From Chloroflexota bacterium (lineage in GTDB: Bacteria; Chloroflexota; Dehalococcoidia; Lucifugimonadales; Lucifugimonadaceae), in assembly GCA_027624075.1 (NCBI GenBank), contig JAQBUH010000005.1, forward strand, positions 77,198 to 112,876: DNA of 35,679 bases. Direction: 5' to 3'. The first letter of the stretch is position 1. Each line of letters begins with the position of its first letter. This document shows positions 7,815 through 16,923 of this stretch, piece by piece. A program made the translations under genes and the position numbers. The notes under the pieces were generated by a model, which did not search any database, was not told the origin of the DNA, and worked only from the letters and a program-made list of their open reading frames with translations.

Positions 7815-10800
7815 TCAGTCTCCGACTCCGACCGGCTGGCCCGCGGCAGCCTCTGCTATTGCGATCAGCCGTTCCCTGAACATGAGCATCTGGTCGAACA
7901 CCGCGCTCAACTCCTCAACCCAGTCCGGCTCGTCGCGGTCGATCTCAACTCGTATCTGCATGTGCCCGACGTCCACGCCGCGGCCAAGCGCCTTCTGCAG
8001 CGCAGACCTGGCGCCGCCTGTTGGCTCCTTCAGGTTCAGCGTGGCGCGGCTCTCTGTGATCATGACGGAGTCGACTCCTGCCTGCTCCGCCAGCACCCGC
8101 ATCTTCTCCGCCGCCAGCAGCAGCTCGATGTTTCGAGGCACCGGGCCAAAGCGGTCTCTCAACTCTTCGTGCAGATCGGAGAGCGCGTCAACCTGGTGCA
8201 TTCGGGCAAGGCGCTGGTAAACGCTGAGCCGCTGCGCAAGGTCTTCGATGTAGCTGTCCGGAATCCGGGCGTCTACCCCGAGGTCGATGCGCACTGTGGA
8301 GAACTCGATTGGGCTGCTGGCTGGCGAGTCACCGTCAGTCGACGGCTTCTTGCCTGCCTTCATGTCCGCGACCGTGTCTGCGAGCAGCTTTGTGTACAGG
8401 TCGAAGCCGATCGCCGCCACGTGTCCGCTCTGTTCGCCACCGAGGATGTTGCCCATCCCGCGGATCTCAAGGTCCCTGAGCGCGATCTGGAACCCGGCGC
8501 CGAGCTCGGTTGCAGCCAGGATGGTATTGAGCCTAGCGTCTGCCGTCTCGGTCAGCGCCTTGCCACGGGGGATCATCAGGTAGGCGTATGCGCGGTTTGT
8601 GCCGCGGCCAATCCTGCCGCGCAACTGGTAGAGCTGAGAGAGGCCGAACATGTCCGCACGGTCAACGATCAGTGTGTTGGCGTTCGGCAGATCGATTCCA
8701 GACTCGATGATCGTGGTGCATACCAGGACATCGAACTCGCGCTTCTCGAAAGCCGCCATCACCTGCTCGAGATCGTCCTCCACCATCTGGCCGTGGCCAA
8801 TCTCGAAGCGCGCCTCCGGCACCAGCCTCATCAGCCTGGCGGTGACGAGGCCAATGTCTTTGACCCTGTTGTGCAGGTAAAAAACCTGTCCGCCGCGGTC
8901 TACCTCTCGAAGGATCGCCTCACGGACCAGCTCGTCGCTCTCCTCTGTCACATAGGTCTTGATGGGCAGTCGCTCCTCAGGCGGCGTCTCGATAGTGCTC
9001 ATGTCCCTGATGCCGGCGAGTGACATCTGCAAGGTGCGCGGGATCGGCGTCGCACTTAGCGACATGATGTCTATCTGTGTGCGGAACTGCTTGAGCCGCT
9101 CTTTGTGCGTCACCCCGAACTTGTGCTCTTCGTCGACGATGACGAGGCCGAGGTCTTTGAACCGCACGTCCCGCTGCAACAGCCGGTGCGTGCCGATAAC
9201 GATGTCGACCGAACCCGCTGCCAGGTGCTGGACGGTCGCTTTCTGTTCGGCGTCTGAGCGGAAGCGGGACAGCATCTCAACCGTGGCCGGGAACGGTTGC
9301 AGGCGCTCGGAGAAGGTGTCGAAGTGCTGTTGGGCAAGCACGGTCGTCGGAACGAGAATCGCCACCTGCCGTCCGGACTGGACAACCTTGAACGCCGCCC
9401 TGAGCGCGATTTCGGTCTTGCCGTAGCCGACGTCTCCGCACACCAGCCGGTCCATCGGGTGAGAAGACTCCAGGTCCTTCTTGACCTGTTCAAGCGTGGT
9501 CAACTGGTCTGCCGTCTCCTCATACGGGAAGCTCGCCTCCATTGAGTCCTGCCACGGCGTGTCCTTGTCTGCCGCAAAGCCCTCTGTCAGCTCCCGTGCG
9601 GCATAGAGCGCTATTAGCTGACCCGCAAGTTGCTCCGTGGCGCGCCTGGCACGTGACCTTGCGCGGGTCCACTCCTGTGTCCCAAGCCGGGTCAGCTTTG
9701 GCGCGTTGTCAGACGGCCCGTGATACACCTGAATGCGGTCAAGGTGCTCGGTCGGGACGTACAGCTTGTCCGACTCTGCGTACTCGAGCACTAGGTACTC
9801 GCGACCTTCATCGCCCATGACCTGCGTGCCGTTGAAGATGGCGATCCCGTGCTCGATGTGTACGACGTACGAGCCGGGTTGAAGCTGCTCCAGCGCAGGG
9901 CCTTTTCTTACAGGGCGCTTGCGGACCTGGCGACGCTCTTTCGCCGTTCCGAACATCTCTGCGTCCGTGATGACACCGAGGTTCCGGCGGTCATTTGCGA
10001 GCACCGTGAAGCCCTGCCGCAGCGTTCCCTGGACCAGGAAAACATCGCCAGGCTCGAGCGGTTTCGGGATGCTCTTCTTGAACTTGACGGTGACATTGCT
10101 CTGCTTGCTTAACTCGACGATCCTGCTGGCATGGTTGGACATTATGACCGTCCGGAGCGAGCTCGCCTGGCGGTCGGCCATCATCTCAACGGCGCGCTCG
10201 ATGCCGCTTGCAGTCAGCGGCGCCGGCTCGATCGGCAGTCTGAGAACGCCGCCCGGCAACTCAGCGTCCACTCCCCACGGGGTGAGCGAGATCGACCGGC
10301 GCGGCTTGTTGAGAGCGTCTGCCAGCAGGCCCCAGTCGATGTGCGGCTGAGGGAAGTGCAACGGGACCTCTCCGCGGCGCTCCTTGTTCGCACGCAGCTC
10401 GCCGGTCCTGCGGTCGCCGGTCTGCGCCGCGTCCTGGATAGAGCTGGGACGCAGCTTCACCAGTAGCGCGTCGTCCGGGAGGAAATCGAATACGGAGCCT
10501 TCGTTGAAGAAGCCGGCATAGTAGCCAATCTCATCCAGCCACTCACCCTCAAGGATCCGGCCAAGCTCTGAGGGAATGCGGTCCCGAGGCTCGGCGGCCG
10601 CCCTGTCGAAGTCCACGCGGGTAATCAGCCTCTGCACCTGCTCACGGTCGGCGAATGCTGGCAGGGTCTCGACGGCGGGAGGGACCAGAATGCTCTTGAT
10701 GCTGGTGGTTGAGCGCTGCGTGTCCGTCTCGAACTCACGGATGCTGTCGACCTCATCGTCGAAGAACTCGATCCGGACCGGCGCGTCGCTCGACGCCGGG

Positions 10801-11369
10801 TAGATGTCGAGGATGCCGCCGCGGTGGCTCGCTGTGCCCGGTATGTCAACCGTTGGCTCGATCACATAGCCGCACTGTGTCCATCTCCGGAGCAGGTCCC
10901 CGATGTTGAACCGGTCGCCAACGCTGATCGTGTCTGTCGCCGCGTCGTAAGCGGCCACCGATGGCGTCCGGTACGTGACGGCGGCGGTTGAGGCGACTAC
11001 CAGCGGCGCACGGCCCTTGCCCCGCCATGTGCGCAGCGCCGAAAGCGCTCTCAGGCGCTGATGGGTGGCGCCGAGGTCCGGCACGTAGCGCTCGAACGGG
11101 ATGTTGTCTGTCTCAGGGAGCTGCAGGACCGGCGCAGCGCTGCCGCACCAGATCGCCAGCTGGTCGGTAAGCCGCCTGGCAGACTCGGCGTTCGGCGTGA
11201 CTACAAAGACCGGGGCGCCGTATTCAGTCCAGAGCGTTGCAAGCGCATACGCAGTTGCCGCGTCCGGTACTATCACCTCTCGACTCAACGATGGGCTGTG
11301 GGTCTCGGCCAGTAACTCCTGGAACTCGGGGGTTGAGACGAGGGCCGAGAGCAGTCCGGACAGGGTCAT
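7815..11369 (-). CDS. mfd: Transcription-repair coupling factor Mfd
   Basis: ATP-dependent translocase that removes RNA polymerase stalled at DNA lesions and recruits UvrA. Its 1184 aa are close to the usual 1150. An N-terminal UvrB-like region is followed by the RNA-polymerase-interacting CarD-like domain (about residues 495-570, with LQPGSYVVHIEHGIAIFNG). The motor has Walker A CGDVGYGKTE (Lys651) and a DEEH box at Asp746; the more usual Mfd version is DEEQRFGV, here DEEHKFGV. A helicase C domain (LRGRIGRG) and the C-terminal TRCF domain follow. The ATG is preceded by AGGTGA at good spacing. The gene is convergent with GH15 and its upstream leader carries a terminator-like hairpin (11419-11455). 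Confidence 0.97.
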   Translation of the reverse strand: MTLSGLLSALVSTPEFQELLAETHSPSLSREVIVPDAATAYALATLWTEYGAPVFVVTPNAESARRLTDQLAIWCGSAAPVLQLPETDNIPFERYVPDLGATHQRLRALSALRTWRGKGRAPLVVASTAAVTYRTPSVAAYDAATDTISVGDRFNIGDLLRRWTQCGYVIEPTVDIPGTASHRGGILDIYPASSDAPVRIEFFDDEVDSIREFETDTQRSTTSIKSILVPPAVETLPAFADREQVQRLITRVDFDRAAAEPRDRIPSELGRILEGEWLDEIGYYAGFFNEGSVFDFLPDDALLVKLRPSSIQDAAQTGDRRTGELRANKERRGEVPLHFPQPHIDWGLLADALNKPRRSISLTPWGVDAELPGGVLRLPIEPAPLTASGIERAVEMMADRQASSLRTVIMSNHASRIVELSKQSNVTVKFKKSIPKPLEPGDVFLVQGTLRQGFTVLANDRRNLGVITDAEMFGTAKERRQVRKRPVRKGPALEQLQPGSYVVHIEHGIAIFNGTQVMGDEGREYLVLEYAESDKLYVPTEHLDRIQVYHGPSDNAPKLTRLGTQEWTRARSRARRATEQLAGQLIALYAARELTEGFAADKDTPWQDSMEASFPYEETADQLTTLEQVKKDLESSHPMDRLVCGDVGYGKTEIALRAAFKVVQSGRQVAILVPTTVLAQQHFDTFSERLQPFPATVEMLSRFRSDAEQKATVQHLAAGSVDIVIGTHRLLQRDVRFKDLGLVIVDEEHKFGVTHKERLKQFRTQIDIMSLSATPIPRTLQMSLAGIRDMSTIETPPEERLPIKTYVTEESDELVREAILREVDRGGQVFYLHNRVKDIGLVTARLMRLVPEARFEIGHGQMVEDDLEQVMAAFEKREFDVLVCTTIIESGIDLPNANTLIVDRADMFGLSQLYQLRGRIGRGTNRAYAYLMIPRGKALTETADARLNTILAATELGAGFQIALRDLEIRGMGNILGGEQSGHVAAIGFDLYTKLLADTVADMKAGKKPSTDGDSPASSPIEFSTVRIDLGVDARIPDSYIEDLAQRLSVYQRLARMHQVDALSDLHEELRDRFGPVPRNIELLLAAEKMRVLAEQAGVDSVMITESRATLNLKEPTGGARSALQKALGRGVDVGHMQIRVEIDRDEPDWVEELSAVFDQMLMFRERLIAIAEAAAGQPVGVGD

Positions 11370-11418
11370 CTCTTGTCACCTACGGCTGGCCGCGGTTTGG
11401 CGGCTCTGCCAACGCGCG

Positions 11419-11455
11419 AAAAAAGGCGTCCTGCCGAAGTTGACGGCAGGCGCCT
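11419..11455 (-). terminator. Intrinsic terminator-like hairpin in the mfd upstream leader
   Basis: Read on the minus strand, a 12-bp stem (AGGCG + CCTGCCG against CGGCAGG + CGCCT in plus notation, with a one-base bulge at 11429 and the loop at 11437-11443) runs straight into six T residues (complement of A11419-11424). No minus-strand gene ends nearby; mfd begins only 50 bp downstream. It could be an attenuator in the mfd 5' leader or the terminator of a small RNA of about 130 nt. The structure is clear; the role is inferred. Confidence 0.65.
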
Positions 11456-11471
11456 GTTATGTAAATCGATC

Positions 11472-11491
11472 CCAGGTGGCGAGCCACCTGG
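11472..11491. other. Perfect 8-bp palindromic hairpin upstream of mfd
   Basis: CCAGGTGG and CCACCTGG flank the 4-nt loop CGAG. On the minus strand it lies just upstream of the terminator-like hairpin at 11419-11455, so both would be in the same mfd leader or small RNA. It could also be a dyad operator between mfd and proB. Confidence 0.5.
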
Positions 11492-11558
11492 ACGTTCCAA
11501 GCTTAGCACCCGCGAATTATGGATGCGTTCAGTCCTGAGGCGATCTGTTCCTGGCACA

Positions 11559-11564
11559 TATAAT
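11559..11564 (+). promoter_or_regulatory. Candidate -10 box for proB-proA
   Basis: A perfect TATAAT lies 61 bp upstream of the proB ATG. The region 17-18 bp upstream (CTGAGGC) is a poor -35 match, so the promoter would depend on the -10 or on an activator. No good Shine-Dalgarno sequence is visible before proB. Confidence 0.35.
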
Positions 11565-11624
11565 CAGGGTCTGCATATCTCACATCCCTCGGACTCTGCC
11601 TGACTCACGGACAATCTCACATTG

Positions 11625-12818
11625 ATGCCCGCATCTGAAAATGTTCAGCCCGCCGTATCCTGGCTGCAACGGCCGCTACGGCGCATAGTCGTCAAGCTGG
11701 GGACAAACCTGATCACAGGACGGCGTGACGCGGACTGGACTCGAAGGGGCATTGACGAGGAGTCGTTGTCGAACCTCGTCTCTCAGATAGCGGCTTTGCA
11801 CGCGACCGGCATGCAGTTGATCGTGGTCACCTCAGGCGCCGTGGGCGCGGGCAGAGAGGTGCTGAGCCGGAGCAACGGCAAGACTCCGCCGCTGCCGCGG
11901 ACAGTCGCATACAAGCAGATGCTTGCGGCGCTCGGCCAGACGAAGCTGATGACGGCATACGAGCGGCTGTTCGGCGAGCACAACATCCAGGTCGCGCAGG
12001 CGCTCATCTCGCGCGGCGACCTGACGCAGCGCCAGCGATACCTGAACGTCAGGGACACGCTTGAGGCGATCCTTGAGGTCGGCGCGATCCCTGTTGTCAA
12101 CGAGAACGACGTTGTTGCGGTTGATGAGCTCGCCGGCGTCGTCTATGGCGACAATGACAGGCTTTCGGCGATGGTGGCGAACGACCTTGAAGCCGACCTG
12201 CTGATCCTCCTCGGAGAGCTGGACGGGCTCTACCAGAGGGACCCGCATCGTGACCCTGCGGCAGAGATCATCAGAGAGGTGCCGCACATTAGCCGAGAGA
12301 TCAGGCGCATCGCGAAGGGGCCGCATGATGGACGCGGCTCAGGCGGCATGGCGAGTAAGCTGGAGGCTGCTGACCTTGCGACGTCCTCCGGCACGCCGAT
12401 GATAATCGCATCGGGCCGGACGCCGGACGTGCTGCGTCGAATCATTGACGGAGAGCAGATCGGCACACGTTTCCCGGCTGCGATCTCACAGATGGAGGCC
12501 AAGAAGCGATGGCTGATGACCGGCATCACGGACGGGCACGGCGCGATCCATGTGGATTCCGGCGCGGTCGCGGCGCTTGAGCAGCGCGGTCGCAGTCTGC
12601 TGGCCGCAGGAATAACGATGGTCGAAGGAAATTTCGACCGCGGCGATATCATTAAGATCGAAGACGCTGATGGACAGTTGATCGCCTGCGGTCTGACGAG
12701 CTACTCGTCAGATGACCTGAACAAGATCAAGGGCCGGAAGTCCGGCGACGTGCAGTCGCTGCTGGGCCACTTCTACGGGATGGAAGTGGTCCACCGCAAC
12801 AACATGGCGCTGGTCTGA
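11625..12818 (+). CDS. proB: Glutamate 5-kinase with C-terminal PUA domain
   Basis: Phosphorylates glutamate to gamma-glutamyl phosphate, the committed step of proline synthesis. The 397-aa length fits the two-domain form: an amino-acid-kinase domain beginning RRIVVKLGTNLITG, with VVTSGAVGAG and VNENDVVAVDEL, and a PUA domain over about the last 110 residues (from WLMTGITDGHGAIHVDSGA). A TTG at 11622 directly precedes the ATG at 11625; ATG is preferred, though neither has a clear ribosome-binding site. proA follows 66 bp downstream, so the two form an operon; their products channel a labile intermediate. Feedback inhibition by proline is usual in the family but cannot be judged here. Confidence 0.96.
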   Translation: MPASENVQPAVSWLQRPLRRIVVKLGTNLITGRRDADWTRRGIDEESLSNLVSQIAALHATGMQLIVVTSGAVGAGREVLSRSNGKTPPLPRTVAYKQMLAALGQTKLMTAYERLFGEHNIQVAQALISRGDLTQRQRYLNVRDTLEAILEVGAIPVVNENDVVAVDELAGVVYGDNDRLSAMVANDLEADLLILLGELDGLYQRDPHRDPAAEIIREVPHISREIRRIAKGPHDGRGSGGMASKLEAADLATSSGTPMIIASGRTPDVLRRIIDGEQIGTRFPAAISQMEAKKRWLMTGITDGHGAIHVDSGAVAALEQRGRSLLAAGITMVEGNFDRGDIIKIEDADGQLIACGLTSYSSDDLNKIKGRKSGDVQSLLGHFYGMEVVHRNNMALV

Positions 12819-12884
12819 TGGCCCCGAACGGCCCCCGGACGGTCCCGGACCAGCCCGGCCCGGCTCCAGAACGGTTGATGAGCG

Positions 12885-14162
12885 ATGACGGCAATAGCGG
12901 TGGACATGAAACAGCTGGGAGTTGCGGCAAAGGCCGCCTCCCGGAAGCTGGCTGTCAGCCAAACTGCGGCACGCAACTCCGCGCTCGAGGGGATTGCCCG
13001 TGGGCTTGAGGCCGGCGAGGCGGAGGTCCTGGCCGCTAACAGGCAGGACATTGCCGCAGCGCGTGCATCCGGACTCGATGAGCACATCATCGACAGGATG
13101 GTGCTCAACCGGGAGCGTGTGCTTGCCATGGCCGCCGCGTGCCGGGAGATCGCCGCATTGCCCGACCCGGTGCGTGAGGTGCTCGAACAGCGCACGCTGC
13201 CGAACGGCCTCGAACTGCAACGGGTGCGCGTACCGCTCGGCGTGATCGGCGTCATCTACGAGAGCCGCCCGAATGTGACGATAGACATCACGGCGCTGTG
13301 CCTGAAGTCAGGCAACGGAGTGATCCTGCGAGGCGGCAAGGAGGCGTTCAACACCAATGCCGTGCTGGCCCGCATTGCACGTGACGCAGCCGAGGCCGCA
13401 GGACTTCCGCCCGACTGCATCCAGTTCATCGGATCGACCGACCGCGCGCTCGTCGGCGAGATGCTGGCGATGGACCGCTATATCGACCTGCTGATCCCGC
13501 GTGGAAGCGCCGAACTGGTGCGGTTCGTTGGCGAGAACGCCACGATGCCCGCGGTCACCGGAGGCGTCGGCGTCTGCCACACATATGTCGACGCTGCCGC
13601 CGACCTCGACAAGGCGCTGCGAGTAGTCGTGAACGCCAAGGTCGAGCGGCCCACCGTCTGCAACGCAATGGACACGCTGCTGGTCCATTCAGCGGTTGCA
13701 GAGCGGTTCCTGCCGCTCCTTGCCCACGAGTTTGGCGTCTCGGGCGTCGAGATGCGTGCCGACAGCCGGGCAATGGCCGCGCTCAAGGATGTCGCAAGCG
13801 GCCAGCGTGTGATCCCGGCGCGCGCAGACGACTTCGGCACGGAGTTCCTGGCGCTGATCGCGGCTGTCAAGGTGGTCGACTCGATGGACGAGGCGATGGA
13901 GCATATCGCCGAGTTCGGGTCGGGCCACTCGGAGGCGATCATCTCTGAGGACAAGGCTGCCGCTGAGCGGTTTCTGGCCGAGGTGGACGCAGCCGTCGTG
14001 TTCGCCAACACGTCCACTTACTTCAATGACGGGGGCCAGTTTGGACTGGGGGCAGAGGTCGCCATCAGTACGAGCAAGCTGCACGCCAGGGGACCGATGG
14101 GCCTCCGCGAGATCATGACCTACAAGTGGGTGGTGCGGGGCGACGGCCAGATCAGGAAGTAG
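12885..14162 (+). CDS. proA: Gamma-glutamyl phosphate reductase
   Basis: NADPH-dependent reduction of gamma-glutamyl phosphate to glutamate 5-semialdehyde, using the product of the adjacent ProB. The 425-aa length is normal for the family. The aldehyde-dehydrogenase-fold signatures are present: PLGVIGVIYESRPNV, GNGVILRGGKEA, LIPRGSAELV, and the catalytic Cys259 in RPTVCNAMDTLLV. The C-terminal segment NDGGQFGLGAEVAISTSKLHARGPMGLREIMTYKW (split here only for recognition) is the classic ProA ending. ATG at 12885 gives the usual N-terminus. The third proline gene, proC, is not in the window. Transcription probably ends at the hairpin 14235-14261. Confidence 0.97.
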   Translation: MTAIAVDMKQLGVAAKAASRKLAVSQTAARNSALEGIARGLEAGEAEVLAANRQDIAAARASGLDEHIIDRMVLNRERVLAMAAACREIAALPDPVREVLEQRTLPNGLELQRVRVPLGVIGVIYESRPNVTIDITALCLKSGNGVILRGGKEAFNTNAVLARIARDAAEAAGLPPDCIQFIGSTDRALVGEMLAMDRYIDLLIPRGSAELVRFVGENATMPAVTGGVGVCHTYVDAAADLDKALRVVVNAKVERPTVCNAMDTLLVHSAVAERFLPLLAHEFGVSGVEMRADSRAMAALKDVASGQRVIPARADDFGTEFLALIAAVKVVDSMDEAMEHIAEFGSGHSEAIISEDKAAAERFLAEVDAAVVFANTSTYFNDGGQFGLGAEVAISTSKLHARGPMGLREIMTYKWVVRGDGQIRK

Positions 14163-14234
14163 GCGGGTCGTGCCAGGGCGGAACCGGGTCTTTCGCTCCG
14201 TATTCGATCATGCCAGACGCGCCATCGACGCGAA

Positions 14235-14261
14235 AACGCGGCCGTTGAAGACGGCCGCGTT
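14235..14261. terminator. Bidirectional-type terminator between proA and gap
   Basis: A perfect 11-bp stem (AACGCGGCCGT / ACGGCCGCGTT) with loop TGAAG lies between the convergent proA and gap genes. On the minus strand the stem runs into TTTT (14236-14233), which makes it a credible terminator for gap. On the plus strand the T-tract is only TT, so termination of proA there would be weaker. Confidence 0.75.
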
Positions 14262-14300
14262 CCCTAAATGATCTGGTTGATCTTGGCGTAAGGCCCGCTC

Positions 14301-15317
14301 TTACAGCCCCTTGCCGGCCATGAATGCGGCCAGGTCCGCCGTGCGGGACGAGTATCCCCACTCGTTGTCGTACCAGCCAACCACCTTCACGAAGCCAGCG
14401 CCGACAGCGACGGTCGAGAGAGCGTCGATGGTGCAGGAGTTCGGGTTGCCGATGTAGTCGACGGAGACAAGAGGCTCGTCTGAGACCCCGAGGATCCCCT
14501 TCAGTCCGTTTGCGGACGCCGTCTTGAACGCCTCGTTTATCTCGCCTGCGGAGGCGCTGCGGTTGAGCTTGCAGGTAAGGTCGGTTACGGAGCCGGTGAT
14601 GACGGGCACGCGGTAGGCCATGCCGTCTATTCGGCCCTTTAGCTCAGGTATCACCAGCGTCACGGCCTTTGCCGCGCCGGTCGTCGTGGGGATGATGCTG
14701 TTCGCCGCCGCGCGGGCACGCCGCAGGTCGCTGTGCACCTGGTCCAGGATGCGCTGGTCGTTCGTGTATGCGTGGATGGTGGACATCAACGCGCTCTCGA
14801 TGCCGAACTCGTCGTGGAGCACCTTTGCCATTGGCGCGACGCAGTTTGTGGTGCAGGACGCGTTGGAGACGATCTTGTGCTTCGATGGGTCGTAGCTGTC
14901 CTGGTTAACTCCGAGGACGATGGTGATGTCCTCGCCTTTCGCAGGCGCAGAGATGATCACCTTCTTTGCGCCGCCCTTGAGGTGTCCGGTGGCCTTGTCT
15001 GCGTCTGTGAAGATGCCCGTTGACTCGATAACGAGTTCGACGCCGGCCTCTCCCCATGGCAGTTTGGCAGGGTCTCGCTCTGAGAACACCTTCACCGTCC
15101 GGCCGTCGATCACGAGGTCGTTGCCGCGTGCCTCGACCGTCCCGCCATAGACGCCGTAGGTCGAGTCGTACTTGAACAGGTGGGCGTTTGTTTTCGCGTC
15201 CCCAAGGTCATTGATCGCAACGACTTCGAGGGTGTCAGGATGACGTTCGGCGATGGTGCGGAACACCTGTCTGCCGATGCGTCCGAATCCGTTGACACCG
15301 ACTTTTGTCTTAGCCAT
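14301..15317 (-). CDS. gap: Glyceraldehyde-3-phosphate dehydrogenase, type I
   Basis: Oxidises and phosphorylates glyceraldehyde 3-phosphate to 1,3-bisphosphoglycerate in glycolysis. The 338-aa protein has NAD-binding [10 protein letters not shown] (7-16), an acidic residue in AINDLGD (Asp37) that favours NAD over NADP, the catalytic Cys155 in SNASCTTN and His182 in [10 protein letters not shown], and the ending [20 protein letters not shown] immediately upstream of ATG is a good ribosome-binding site. It lies 60 bp downstream of eno on the same strand, so eno and gap are likely co-transcribed. Phosphoglycerate kinase and triosephosphate isomerase, common partners, are not beside it. Confidence 0.98.
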   Translation of the reverse strand: MAKTKVGVNGFGRIGRQVFRTIAERHPDTLEVVAINDLGDAKTNAHLFKYDSTYGVYGGTVEARGNDLVIDGRTVKVFSERDPAKLPWGEAGVELVIESTGIFTDADKATGHLKGGAKKVIISAPAKGEDITIVLGVNQDSYDPSKHKIVSNASCTTNCVAPMAKVLHDEFGIESALMSTIHAYTNDQRILDQVHSDLRRARAAANSIIPTTTGAAKAVTLVIPELKGRIDGMAYRVPVITGSVTDLTCKLNRSASAGEINEAFKTASANGLKGILGVSDEPLVSVDYIGNPNSCTIDALSTVAVGAGFVKVVGWYDNEWGYSSRTADLAAFMAGKGL

Positions 15318-15377
15318 TTTCCTCTTCGCCTCTCTGTCGCCGTTCTGGCACTCTCAGTGCGCCGCCGGGACTATCTG

Positions 15378-16742
15378 TCAGGCGGTCTTCGGCCGCCTTG
15401 CTCCGCTCCTACGTAGTATGCGGTCTCCAGCATATTTTGCGTCTGCGCCAAGCGACTCCTCGATGCGGAGGAGCCTGTTGTATTTAGCGACCCGTTCGCT
15501 CCTCGCCGGCGCTCCGGTCTTGATCTGACCGGCAGATGTTCCGACCGCGAGATCAGCGATTGTGGTGTCTTCGGTCTCGCCAGACCGGTGGCTGACCACG
15601 ATGCCAAACCCGGCCTTTTGAGCCATCTTCATGGTCGCAAGCGTCTCAGAGACGGTCCCCACCTGGTTCAACTTAATCAGAATCGCGTTGCCGGCCGCCT
15701 CCCTGATACCGCGTTCAAGGTAGCGTTCCTGTGTGACGAACAGGTCATCTCCAACGAGCTGAGTGGTGTCTCCCATCTGTCGCGTGATCGATGACCAGCC
15801 ACCCCAGTCGTCCTCCGCGAGCCCGTCTTCGATCGAGTAGATCGGGAAGTCGGCGCAGAGGGCGGCATACTCGGCGATCATCTTCCCGGAACTGTGCCTG
15901 TAGCCCTCTCTTCGAAGGTTGTAATGCCCTGCGCCGGGACGGTCGGTGGGGTTCTTGTAGAACTCCGTCGCAGCGGGGTCGAGCGCAATGAAGACCTGCT
16001 CGCCCGGAAGATACCCGGCGTCCTCAATCGCCTGGGTCACATAGCTGAGCGCCTGGCGGTTGGTGAGACCTGGAGGGGCGAAACCTCCCTCGAAGCCCAC
16101 ATTTGTCGATAGCCCCTGCGCATGCAAGGTCTCGCCGAGCCTGTGGTAGATCTCAACGCCTGCCCTGAGAGCCTCAGAGAAGGTCTCCATGCCCAGCGGG
16201 ACCACCATGAACTCCTGGAAGTCCGTTGATCCTGCGGCGTGGGCGCCACCGTTCAGGATGTTCAGCATCGGCACTGGCAACTCGTCCGGGCTGTCGTTAC
16301 CCGCGAGTTGCGCAATGCGGCGGAACAGCTCGTCGCCCGGCCCGGATGCCGATGCCCTGAGCGCTGCGAGGGAGACTGCCAACAGTGCGTTTGCGCCGAG
16401 CCTCTCCTTGTTTTTCGTGCCGTCAAGCTTGATTATCCGGTCGTCTATCGCCGCCTGATCCTCGACATCCATGCCAACAACGGCTTTGCGCAGCTCATTG
16501 TTGACGTGCGCAACAGCCTTGCAGACACCCTTGCCGCCGTACCGTTTGGCGTCGTAGAAGTCGTCTTTCTTGTCCAGCTTGCCGTCTCGAAGTTCGACGG
16601 CCTCACGGGACCCTGTGCTGGCGCCGGATGGCACGGCGGAGAAACCGGAGCCTCCGTTTTCGAGGGTCACGCGGGCGTAAACGGTGGGGTTGCCTCGGGA
16701 GTCGAGGATCTCACTGCCGCGGATGTCAACAATCTTTGTCAT
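15378..16742 (-). CDS. eno: Enolase
   Basis: Interconverts 2-phosphoglycerate and phosphoenolpyruvate, Mg-dependent. The 454-aa protein is slightly longer than the usual 425-435. Metal ligands are Asp255, Glu305 (IEDGLAE) and Asp332 (GDDLFVT). Catalytic residues are Glu218, Lys357 (LIKLNQ) and Lys408 (QIKTG). Loops GGAHA (His168) and SHRSGETEDT (384-393) are intact, so it should be active. The normally invariant VGDEGG reads VGFEGG here (Phe217), and VTN after GDDLF reads VTQ, so it is a divergent member. ATG at 16742 gives the standard MTKIVDIRGSEILDSRGNPT start; the ribosome-binding site is weak. It lies between rph and gap on the same strand. Confidence 0.96.
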   Translation of the reverse strand: MTKIVDIRGSEILDSRGNPTVYARVTLENGGSGFSAVPSGASTGSREAVELRDGKLDKKDDFYDAKRYGGKGVCKAVAHVNNELRKAVVGMDVEDQAAIDDRIIKLDGTKNKERLGANALLAVSLAALRASASGPGDELFRRIAQLAGNDSPDELPVPMLNILNGGAHAAGSTDFQEFMVVPLGMETFSEALRAGVEIYHRLGETLHAQGLSTNVGFEGGFAPPGLTNRQALSYVTQAIEDAGYLPGEQVFIALDPAATEFYKNPTDRPGAGHYNLRREGYRHSSGKMIAEYAALCADFPIYSIEDGLAEDDWGGWSSITRQMGDTTQLVGDDLFVTQERYLERGIREAAGNAILIKLNQVGTVSETLATMKMAQKAGFGIVVSHRSGETEDTTIADLAVGTSAGQIKTGAPARSERVAKYNRLLRIEESLGADAKYAGDRILRRSGARRPKTA

Positions 16743-16923
16743 ATTGCCAGGCCGTGTGTGTCGTGTGACGAAATGGGTGGAAGCGTTCGGGAGAGGCCGT
16801 GACAGGTTCGAGGCGGCCGTGTTATCGATAAGCTTCTGGATTAAAGCATACTCGTCAGACGCTCAGGTGAGGCATGTGAACAGAGCCGCGAATCTATCAA
16901 GAAGGAGGTTGAGCGGGGCGGGC

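Noticed and set aside
7765..7820. GCGGTCAGTC repeated at 7765-7774 and 7811-7820 between GH15 and mfd
   Set aside because: A single 10-bp repeat with no helical phasing; the second copy includes the mfd stop region; no supporting structure.
7962..9023. 353-codon plus-strand frame antisense to mfd
   Set aside because: It lies wholly inside mfd on the opposite strand, has no recognisable domain, and shows the Arg/Val/His-rich composition of a GC-driven shadow frame.
11419..11620. Possible T-box, SRP RNA, tmRNA or 6S RNA upstream of mfd/proB
   Set aside because: Neither the T-box core, the SRP GGAAG-loop motif, nor tmRNA ends are present; only the two hairpins are supported.
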